In this document: in pieces, positions 55,119 through 64,000 of the stretch | Layout of the letters: every line of letters begins with the position of its first letter | Numbering within the stretch: the stretch's first letter is position 1 | From: Theristus sp. LFF4_11 | Lineage: Eukaryota > Nematoda > Chromadorea > Monhysterida > Xyalidae | NCBI GenBank assembly: GCA_030248135.1 | Contig: JASANC010001067.1 | Span: 1-64,000 of the forward strand | DNA: 64,000 bases | Reading direction: 5' to 3' | Translations under genes and position numbers: made by a program | Notes under the pieces: model-generated | What the model was told of the DNA's origin: nothing | What the model saw: the letters and a program-made list of their open reading frames with translations, nothing else | The model's database searches: none

Positions 55119-57624
55119 TGTGTTACATTTCACGTGCACAACGTGTTACCACAGTTTCATGGTGGTGGTATTTCAGTTTCAGGCTTTACTTGTCTACAGC
55201 ACATACCAGCTCTTATTTGTGCACCAACCTAGCGTGAAAATAGTTGCTTTTCAAAAAAAGCATCGGGAGTGTCCACCAAACGTCGGGCATACCAAACAAA
55301 AATCTATGTACAGTACGTACGTCTCGGCTATTCAAGTGGCCTTGCCTTTTTGGCAGTGGCATGGCAAACATATTCGGCTAGAAAAACGAGCATAAGCAGG
55401 AGAACAAGAAAAACTCAAAATAAAAACAAAACAAAAAATAATCCGTGAGAGTTGCTCATGAAAGGACACTGCGGTTTGCAAAGGCTGCGCCAAACTTCCG
55501 TTTTTGAAAAAAGAGCGGGGGCAATGAAGGAAAAATCGATTCCTGCAATGCTGTTGTTTTCATGAAAAGCCACGCAGTGAGCTGAGCGACTTGCTAAACA
55601 TTCATTTTTTATGAAAAGGAAAATAAAATGAGAAACTTGTCGAAAAAAAGACAAACTGGTGGTGACATCATGTGGGCATTTTTTCCGTTTGTTTTACGTT
55701 TTCGTTAGACAGAAAAATAATCCATCCCCACATGTTCCTGCAAGTGCTCGTGCACTTCTCGATTCACATGCACCAACCACGATGCACCTAATCTTTTTTT
55801 AAGCAATAAAAACAACCTTTTCTTCTTGAAAACAACCAATTCATGAAGTCGTTTTCTTACTTCTGAAAAATGAAATCAATCTGAACCGGTCGTTGCATGG
55901 GGTTGCATCAATAAGGGCATCAATAAGTGCACAAACATGTCATCATTTTCCTGTGTACAATAAGAAGCAACAGAATAAATTGAAAAAAAACAACAACAAT
56001 ACTTTGATGTTTGGTTGAATTTTATGTGCGGTATACACGCCGAAAAAAAGGTCATACTAAGAACCAAGTATTGTGGATTTATTCAAACGTGTCCGGACTA
56101 AAATGACGTCATTTGCTTTAAAAACGCTGGTTTGTAAAAAATACAGGCACAAAAATTTCAGTTTGGTGTGACTGATTCGACATTCACCATTTGTTTACGG
56201 GATTACGAAAAAAAATTAGCTAAACGGAAAGTCTGGTTTGCTGTGAACGGCAAGCGCATGTTTTGCGGCGCATGACGTCATTTTGGGACACATTTAAAAA
56301 AATAGGTCATACCTATGTATCCTGCCTCGGAATCGGGACTAGGAAGATTTTCCGAGATGAGCATATACTAAGATGGTATGATACTTTCGATCTTCACCAC
56401 AACACAACAACATTTTTTGTGAACAGACGATTTTTTTCTGTATTTCTGATTTCAAGGACACAGAAAGTAGTACTTTTCGACGTTTCGTTGTTATATTAAA
56501 ATCAAAAATTTTTTCATTCAGCTGAATTTCTCAACTAGCACAAAAGTTTCATTCAGAAAATCACGATGAATTGAAATTGAGCAAAATTTAGTCTATTTAG
56601 TCATATTCATTCATTGTGAATGAGGTCTGTCATTTATGAATAAATATTGTCATTGCTCTTCCATCATATAGCCTAAAAGTAAACACTTTTGTGATTATGC
56701 AACCACATTGAGCATCATATAACACCAGCATAGCATTTTGATGATGATTCTCAAGTGTTCTCAATTATGCTGTTAAGCATTTTTGGACGGTTACAATAAT
56801 TCAATTTGCGCAAAAGAAGATGGTCATATTACACACGTAACATACAAAATCACACATGACATTTGTTGCAATTAAAGTCATCACCAAAATAACAGAAATA
56901 CCGGTCTCCTTGCATCCACCAGCACCAATTTACAGCAACCAACGCCACACCAGGTGTTGACTCATTGTCATACCAATAAAAACAATGTCATGTAATATTT
57001 TTCGCTATTCTTACAAAAACATGGCTTTATCTTTGCCCACCACATGTATAAAACGGCTTTCAGATTCGTCTAGTTTCAAACCGTACAGTCACGTTTTTGC
57101 TCAGGAGATAACAAACGCGCTATTGATACTGTTTCACGCACTTATTTTTGGTTTGTTTACGTTTTTTATTCGGTTTTTTACGTACAAATTGCTGGCTGCA
57201 TCAGTGATGGTGTAAGACTGGCAACAAAATTCTACCTTTTTCACATTGCGAATGCATAGTCAACCGTTTGAGAGATGTCACTCAGTTAAGTTGAAACTGG
57301 CGCGCCGTTTTACAAATAGTTTTCTTTTGATAAAAAATGCGTATGATCGACGTTTTCGTTCGTGAACTTTTTCTAATGGCAGTACTTCTGCGGCGTTACT
57401 GTTCAGATGCGTTTGCTGATTTCAACCCACCGGTTTTCAGGTTACTGAAACAAACTCGAAAACTTATTTAGAACGCCATCTTGCCAAAACCTTGGCGCAC
57501 TATAAATGCCTGATATTTGTGTGAGCGGAAAACCACTGACAACTTTCGCCGTTCCCATGGTTTTAAAAAAGAACCTTTTATCACTGAAGACTGGAAACCA
57601 TTTCCGCGTCGACATTATTTCTCG
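55119..57624. other. Intergenic with one MITE, otherwise nothing recognised
   Basis: Apart from the MITE at 56070-56310, the sequence is AT-rich with short open frames and no family motifs. Confidence 0.5.
56070..56310. mobile_element. MITE of family AATGACGTCAT, copy 2
   Basis: GTGTCCGGACTAAAATGACG at the left and GCATGACGTCATTTTGGGAC at the right mirror the copy at 40738-40935, with the same interior (CGGAAAGTCTGGTTTGC). Homology runs on into AAATAGGTCATAC, matching GTATGACCTATTT beside copy 1, so the true ends lie slightly further out. Confidence 0.75.
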
Positions 57625-57782
57625 ACTTTTTCAATCAGATCACCACCGTTATCCACGAATTGGACTCGTGGCAGTTGGGCGGTGTCGTCGGAGCACACCG
57701 GCTCAGCGCCGTGCGTCCAGTTGGAAGCAAAAATCGCGTTGCGAATCTCTTACGGAACAACATTCGGAAAGGTTCACCAAAC
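57625..57782. other. Possible exon, strand unresolved
   Basis: A coding-like block is open on both strands. On plus, TTTTTCAATCAG could be an acceptor and AAAG|GTTCAC a donor, giving a peptide beginning ITTVIHELDSWQLGG. On minus it reads EIRNAIFASNWTHGAEPVCS and onward. Neither was recognised. On plus it could belong to a gene just upstream of the LAMP-like gene. Confidence 0.25.
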
Positions 57783-57904
57783 AGAAAATAAGAACATTTG
57801 TCCGCCGCCGTGGCCTGTCCAGGAAAATAAATTATTAAAATAATTAAAATTCTATTTTCGGCATAATGCGCGGGACAGCAGTATCGAAGATGAATGACAT
57901 TTAT

Positions 57905-58125
57905 AGGTAGAGATATATCTTTTTTGAGACCTGCGCGACTCAATGCAGTTGTGGACGTGAAAGGAAACTAGTTTCAAAGTTTATGTGGTAATTCAGAATA
58001 GCCTCAGCGACCCGGCCTTATTTAGGGGACTCGGAACCCTTTGCCAATTTTGAATTCCCGCGTCGTGCATGAGACTGCTTACCCATCTACGCGCGCATTG
58101 AGACGCGGGACCAAAACAAAAAATA
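57905..58125. mobile_element. MITE of family GACTCAATG, copy upstream of the LAMP-like gene
   Basis: GCGCGACTCAATGCAG at the left and GCGCGCATTGAGACGCGGGA at the right, with TTTAGGGGACTCGG and TTTTGAATTCCCGCGTC between, match 38648-38850 in inverted orientation. Confidence 0.68.
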
Positions 58126-58524
58126 ATAAATACCCAAGGGGGAGGTGCAGGAAGTTTTTTGGGGCTGGAGTACGTGTGGCACCGGATGCTAATCGGTTCT
58201 TGAAGCTAACCTTATATTTAGCGTATTTTATGCACCTGAAAAGCAAAAAAAATATAATTTTTGAACAAAAATAAAAAACTATGAGTACATTTTGGTCTGG
58301 TAGGGTGTTGGGGCCCCCAATTTAATACTGGACAGGACGCGATGGCGGACACGGACACGGACACGGTGTCGCGTATCCCTTTTTTTAATTTTTTTGTGGT
58401 GTGCAGTGAAAGTGTTTTCAATTTTAGATATCTTTTTCTTCATGTTTCGATGGCTTTGACGATTCACCAAGTTTTCCTTTGTTCAAAATTAAACATCATG
58501 AATGCGCTGATTTCCATTTGCCAG

Positions 58525-60890
58525 ACGGTCGGTCCAATAGAAGTGTACGTGCCAGCCACCGGCAGCGTCGTCGATCAGTCTCGTAGCTTCTGCGCGATCG
58601 ATAACAGCAACAACAATGATGGTAGCGCGAGTACGTCGAGTGTGTTCAATGAAATCGCAATCAGCTTTTTTGTCAATTGGACACTGACACTAGCATTCAC
58701 GAACAGTCTCGACAATGGGGCCATGCGAAAACAGCAGTTCGCTTTATACGAAGTGCGACTGACCGCCGACTTGGCCGAGTTTCCAGATGCGTTTCCAAAC
58801 GTCACCGGTATTTTAATAAATTTAAAATGAGTTTTTAAAATTTTAAAAATGAGTTTTGGCTTTTTTAACACCAAATGACAAAAATAACCAGCTAAACAAC
58901 AAAACAAAATATGATCAACAGTTTGTTCAGTGCTCTGAAAAAAAGGGAAAATAGATCTGATACGTCCCTGTTTGCGGATGGAGGAGAAAGGAAGTCACCA
59001 TGTTTTCGTGTTGTTGTGTTGTGTTGTTTGTTGTGGAGTTACCATTTTTTACCAGTTACCAGTTACCAACCAGTTACCATGTTGTGGAGCTTTCACAAAT
59101 CTACAATTGTAGCTCGACATCCCATCAGACGTTTTTGTTGAAGCATGCTGTTCTCCAGTTCGGCTTCAGTTTAACCAAAAGTTGAGCTCAGAGTGTGTGG
59201 TACCCGAACAGCTCGAAATCGTCGTGTGCTACTTTGATTACGAAATGTTACAGTTTTTTACAGCCTCCAATGTCCAAGTGAACGCCACCAACCACCAGTG
59301 GTATCGTAACTATTCCGCTTCGTCCGCTCGCGCGTTGGTTTGTGACGCTAATATAACAACAAGACTGAATGATCGAATTGAGTTGGTAACTGCAGAGCTA
59401 TACCTCGTTGCGATGCAGTTTCACGGTAACATCAGCAAAGGTATGAAGGTCATATACCGTAAAGTCTTGCATATAAGGTCTCCTTATATAAATTTGAGAT
59501 TGAGAATCAAAAATTTCTGAAAAAAGTGGAATTTCGTGTGACAACCTTATAAGTTGGAGGAGGTCTTATAAAGCGAACATTAGGAATTCCGGGCCTTCTA
59601 AACGAGGTAGGATTTTGACCAAATCAAAATTTTGAATTTTTTGTTTTCCCGCCGTGTGACACTCCGCCCACTTTTGGGTGGGGGTCTTATACAGTCGAAC
59701 TCAATAAAATGTGGAATCAGCTGATTGGTCGGCCGAGGGGAGGCTGCTCACACTCCGCACCCTTCTTTTTTCGAGGATCTGGATTCGATTGAAACGTGTT
59801 TCTTTTGAATGAGTGTGAATTTCCAGCACCCTTTTCATGCTAAAAATAAACTCAGAAGGATTGTAGAACTGCGAAATTCAGATTTTTTTTTATTCAACAG
59901 CTGAAAATGCATTTTTTTATTGACGACGACGACGACGTCGTCGCTTAATTTTTGCGTTTGAACTAAAAGACAAAAGCCTGAAAGGAGTTCGCTGTGCATG
60001 GTTTGATGCGTGCACCAAGTAAATGAACACAGTAGCTTACCAAAAACAACTTGAAAACGGTGAAAATGAAAGATGAAAGCAAAGTCGTCGTCGTGTCGTC
60101 GCCGCGAAGTCGGAACGCATTTTTTAATTGCGGACGCATGTCGATCGGTCAGCTAGGAATGAAACCCCTTCAGCTGGCTACACAGCGCACTACTTTCAGG
60201 CTTTTGTCTTTCAGTTCACACGCAAAAATTAAGCGACGTCGTCGTCGTCGTCGTCAATAAAAAGATGCATTTTGAGCTGTTGAATAAAAAAATCTGAATT
60301 ACGCAGTTCTCCAATTCTTTGAGTTTATTTTTAGCATGAAAAGGGTGCTGGAAATTCACACTCATTCAAAAGAAACACGTTTCAATAGAATCCAGATCCA
60401 CAAAAAAGAAGGGTGCGGAGTGTGAGCAGCCTCTCCTCGGCCGACCAATCAGCTGATTCCACATTTTAGTGAGTTCGACTGTAAGTGGGAGGAACCTTAT
60501 ATGCAAGACTTTACGGTAGTCATTGTAATAATCAGTTGAGTGAACAATGTGTCATGTATTTGGGCAATGGATCCGGTCCGGAGTAATGTTGAATGGGTTT
60601 CTTTTTTTCAAAAAAGTGATGCCGTCAAATTTCAATTTGCTGTTGCTGATTTCAAATTGCCGCGCAACCATGAAGCATTTTTCCTGTCTGTGCGTGCAAG
60701 CGTTCAATAGGTCAATGAATCAACATTTCGTCAGCTAAATCGAGTGTAACAGTGTTCCTCAATATCGCAGTCGACCACTGCGGCTGGGACAATGACCGCA
60801 GTGACTTTCTGTCGTTGCTCGTACTCAGTTGCCTCTGCGCGTTCGTTCTGCTCGCGCTCACTGTATATCTGATCACATTGGCGATCCAAG
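58525..60890 (+). CDS. LAMP-like lysosomal membrane glycoprotein, partial
   Basis: Exons: 58525-58807, 59192-59440 and 60735-60890. All junctions are phase 1 and agree. LAMP proteins are heavily glycosylated single-pass proteins of lysosomes and related organelles. The first exon has a Cys (SFCAID), NWTLTLAF and FALYEVRL. The second has ECVVPEQLEIVVCYFD, several Asn-X-Ser/Thr sites and ALVCDANITTRLNDRIELV. The third has VDHCGWDND followed by a membrane helix (FLSLLVLSCLCAFVLLALTV). Spaced cysteines, beta-strand-like hydrophobic alternation and Cys-then-TM order match the membrane-proximal LAMP domain. The signal peptide exon was not found. The cytoplasmic tail exon must lie past the foldback element beginning at 60944, outside the window. 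A BAD-LAMP/UNC-46 relative is an alternative. Confidence 0.6.
59455..60518. mobile_element. TACCGTAAAG-family MITE split by a nested MITE
   Basis: The outer halves, 59455-59691 and 60482-60518, together equal the intact element at 54853-55118. They are separated by the 790-bp element at 59692-60481. GTCAT is found just left of the element start and directly after its end, a likely 5-bp target duplication. It lies in the second intron of the LAMP-like gene. Confidence 0.88.
59692..60481. mobile_element. Mariner-like MITE (family CAGTC), nested insertion
   Basis: TA at 59690-59691 and 60482-60483 flanks an element with ends CAGTCGAACTCA and long inverted repeats (~250 bp) containing CAGCTGATTGGTCGGCC, CACTCCGCACCCTTC and (GAC)n/(GTC)n runs. 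Removing it with one TA restores CTTATAAGTGGGAGG of the host MITE exactly. It is a relative of 4187-4946. Confidence 0.9.
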
Positions 60891-60943
60891 GTATCAAATT
60901 TTTTTTAATTATTTCTTTTTAATTTTTTAATTTTGATTTTTGA

Positions 60944-63900
60944 CGCCGATTGCACGAATAAGTGGGGGGGGGGGTCTAGCGGGCCATGGAATCATATTCT
61001 AACTAAGGGTAGGGGGTTGTACAACTCAACAAGGCGCTTCATTTTCACTTAGCAACCATACCCTAATTCCCCCTATTTGCAGCACTTTTAGGGCTTATAA
61101 GTCAAAAAACCCTCGATTTTTTTCCATTTTTTGCAAAGTATACCATTTTCAACCAGCATTTTCAACATTGGTGCAAACAAGCTAGGGCTTGAAATAATGT
61201 GCGTTTTGAAGATCTCGCGGAGCTCTTTCACTTACACGTACACTACATAAAGGGACTTTTTTCTATTTTCCGTGGTAAGCTTCGCAAAATTACTTTTTTT
61301 TGAAAAATTTTGCTTATTTTTTGTAAAACATGTTTTTGAGCTCATAAACACAATTTTTTGATTTTCATTTTTAGTTCTACAGGGGGGTTTTCGGGGTCGC
61401 TGAATTTGAATCTGAACTTAGATTTTTGCCCCGGGCATTTTTTTGCTCTAAAATTGGGCAAAAACATGTTTTTTTTGCGTTTTTCAGTGTTTTTTGTTTT
61501 AGTGTTTTAATTATATGCGTGGATTTTATTTAAAATGCTATTTTATAATAGCTTTACAACCGCTGTACTTGAATCCGTTTTCATATTTTGCAACTGACCA
61601 CTTGCTTTCACCCAAAAAGGGGTAAAATGTGGATTTTTTGCTTTTTTCATACGTTTTCATTCCACAGTGAAAAAAAAACAATAGAAACAACTTTTAATTT
61701 TAATTTTTAATTCTCCAGGGGGGTTTAGAGATTGCGCAATCCGAATCTGACTTTAGATTTTTGCCTCGGGCATTTTTTGCCCTAAAATTTTGCAAAAACA
61801 TTTTTAGCGTTTTCCAGTGTTTTTTGTTTTAATTTCTAATTTTAAGTGTGGATTTTTTTAAAAGAATTTTCTAATAGCTTCACAACCGCTGTGCTTGAAT
61901 CCGTTATTATATTTTGTAACGGACCATTTTCTTTCTCAAAAATGGGTAAAACATGGATTTTTTGCCTTTTTTCAGACGTTTTCGTTTCATAGTAACAAAT
62001 AAGCTTTAAAACAATCTTTAAAACCACTTTCTAGGAGTACCCGAATGCGCTGAATCTATATCTGCAGTTAAATTTTACAATTGACCCATTATTTACCTTT
62101 ATAAATGGGTAAAAAATCTTTATTGTGGTTTTTCTGTAGACCTTTTTCTTTTTTGTGTGCGAACTACACTTGTAAACTGTTGTTAATTTGTCTCGGGAAT
62201 TTTCTACGCCGCTGAAGTTGATCTGTTTTTGGTTTTTGAAACTGGTGCTTTTGTTTACCCCAATTTTACCCAGTTGGGTTAAAACTGTCTCTTTCACCTT
62301 TTTGTTTGAAACTGACATAGCGAATGGTTAGGGCTGAAACGTAAAAATTATGGCTTGAAATGATGTGCGTTTTGAAGACCTCGCGGAGTTTTTTCACGTA
62401 CACTGCGTTAAAATCAAGGGACTTTTACATATTTTCGGTGGTAAGCTTTGCAAAATTGCTTTTTTTCGTTTTTTTTGTTTTTCCTTTAAAAAACATCGTT
62501 TTCAAGTAAAACTATCGTAAAACTCGCAAATAACGCCCCTAAAAATAAACAAGCCACCCGAACTAGGGTTTTTGGGTATGCTGAACTCGAATCTGATGTT
62601 TATTTTTTTACTCCTCTTTGTGGGTGCTCTAAATTCAGCAATTTTGATACATTTTGCTCATTTTCTCCACAGTTTTTTTGCTCGATCAGTATTTTGTTGG
62701 CGTTTTCAAATGTGATGGCTCTGAAACTTGAAAAAAGTTATTTTGTATATCTAGAGTGTAAAATGATTCAGTTTTCGCGAACAAATTTGCTCATCGACAG
62801 ATTCGTAACAGACAAGTCCCTTGCTTTTAACGCAGTGTACGTGAAAAAGCTCCGCGAGATCTTCAAAACGCACATCATTTCAAGCCATAACTTTTACGTT
62901 TCAGCCATAACCATTCACTATGTCAGTTTCAAACAAAAAGGTGAAAGAGACAGTTTTTACCCAACTGGGTAAAATTGGGGTAAACAAAAGCACCAGTTTT
63001 AAAAACCAAAAACAGATCAACTTCAGCGGCGTAGAAAATTCCCGAGACAAATTAACAACAGTTTACAAGTGTAGTTCGCACACAAAAAGAAAAACGTCTA
63101 CAGAAAAATTACAATAAAGATTTTTTACCCATTTATAAGGGTAAATAATGGGTCAATTGTAAAATTTAACTACAGATATAGATTCAGCGCATTCGGGTAC
63201 TCCTAGAAAGTGGTTTTAAAGATTGTTTTAAAGCTTATTTGTTACTATGAAACGAAAACATCTAAAAAGGCAAAAAATCCATGTTTTACCCATTTTTGAG
63301 AAAGAAAATGGTCCGTTACAAAATATAATAACGGATTCAAGCACAGCGGTTGTAAAGCTATTAGAAAATTCGTGTAAAAAATCCACACTTAAAATTAGAA
63401 CTTAAAACAAAAAAAAACACTGGAAAACGCTAAAAAATGTTTTTGCAAAATTTTAGGGCAAAATATGCCCGAGGCAAAAATCTAAAATCAGATTCGGATT
63501 GCGCAATCTCGAAAACCCCCTGGAGAATTAAAAATTAAAATTAAAAGTTGTTTCTATTGTTTTTTTTTCACTGTGGAATGAAAACGTATGAAAAAAGCAA
63601 AAAATCCGCATTTTACCCCTTTTTGGGTGAAAGCAAGTGGTCAGTTGCAAAATATGAAAACGGATTCAAGTACAGCGGTTGTAAAGCTATTATAAAATAG
63701 CATTTTAAATAAAATCCACGCATAAAATTAAAACACTAAAACAAAAAACACTGAAAAACGCAAAAAAACATGTTTTTGCCCAATTTAGAGGCAAAAAAAT
63801 GCCCGGGGCAAAAATCTAAGTTCAGATTCAAATTCAGCGACCCCGAAAACCCCCTGTAGAACTAAAAATGAAAATCAAAAAATTGTGTTTATGAGCTCAA

Positions 63901-64000
63901 AAACATGTTTTACAAAAAATAGCAAAAATTTTCAAAAAAAGTAATTTTGCGAAGCTTACCACGGAAAATAGGAAAAAGTCCCTTTATGTAGTGTACGTGT
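60944..64000. mobile_element. Second foldback element of the TTAA family, runs off the window
   Basis: The left end (CGCCGATTGCACGAATAAG then a G run) parallels the start of 29940-32014, preceded by TTGA instead of TTAA. The left arm 60944-~62440 is inverted in ~62810-64000; for example ACACGTACACTACATAAAGG at 61226 pairs with the last bases of the window. About 280 bp of the right arm is therefore missing. Modules with TTTTTGCCCCGGGCATTTTT are shared with the first element. A ~370-bp loop lies between the arms. Confidence 0.8.

Overview
The window is nuclear DNA of an animal, probably a bilaterian invertebrate; the phylum cannot be fixed from this sequence. Genes are split into many short exons, mostly with GT-AG introns, and are separated by AT-rich DNA full of small non-autonomous transposons. 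No bacterial operons, ribosome-binding sites or CRISPR arrays are present. Exon ends were set by hand from splice signals, codon phase and protein-family continuity, without transcripts or database searches.

Four multi-exon genes can be reconstructed. (1) 17491-21616, minus: a Cys-loop ligand-gated ion channel of the nicotinic acetylcholine receptor type, with signal peptide, Cys-loop and four membrane segments. (2) 26507-34362, minus: a complete 443-residue beta-tubulin in ten exons; one 3-kb intron appears to use a GC donor and contains a 2-kb foldback transposon. (3) 36451-47116, minus: sixteen exons whose lengths sum to exactly 3600 nt (1199 residues). Its C-terminal ~270 residues resemble the OTULIN/OTULINL (FAM105) deubiquitinase family, but the catalytic Cys and His positions appear lost. 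The N-terminal part has a predicted membrane segment and a disordered region with 80 consecutive glutamines. (4) 58525-60890, plus: a partial LAMP-like lysosomal membrane glycoprotein that runs off the window inside another foldback element. Weaker candidates lie at 676-999 (+), 13209-13350 (-), 53470-53640 (-) and 57625-57782.

The rest is mobile and repetitive DNA. Several elements have intact termini and target-site duplications: mariner-like MITEs with TA duplications (4187-4946, 11525-11699, 14320-14635, 42171-42274, 59692-60481), a hAT-like element with an 8-bp duplication (22383-25676) carrying a young LTR element (22625-24457), and two foldback elements, one flanked by TTAA (29940-32014; 60944 to the window end). 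A MITE family beginning TACCGTAAAG occurs repeatedly in introns; one copy appears to supply a splice donor at 43801, and another was split by a second MITE. Tandem arrays include a ~148-bp satellite (2700-4171), a ~171-bp repeat (4965-5490), a 10-bp repeat (13047-13166), a CGTGA pentamer array (32803-33095), a 21-bp repeat (39770-39874) and a pure (CAA)76 tract inside coding sequence.

The four main genes have no evident shared pathway: ion channel, cytoskeleton, ubiquitin-related membrane protein and lysosomal glycoprotein. What links them is how heavily their introns are loaded with related MITEs.
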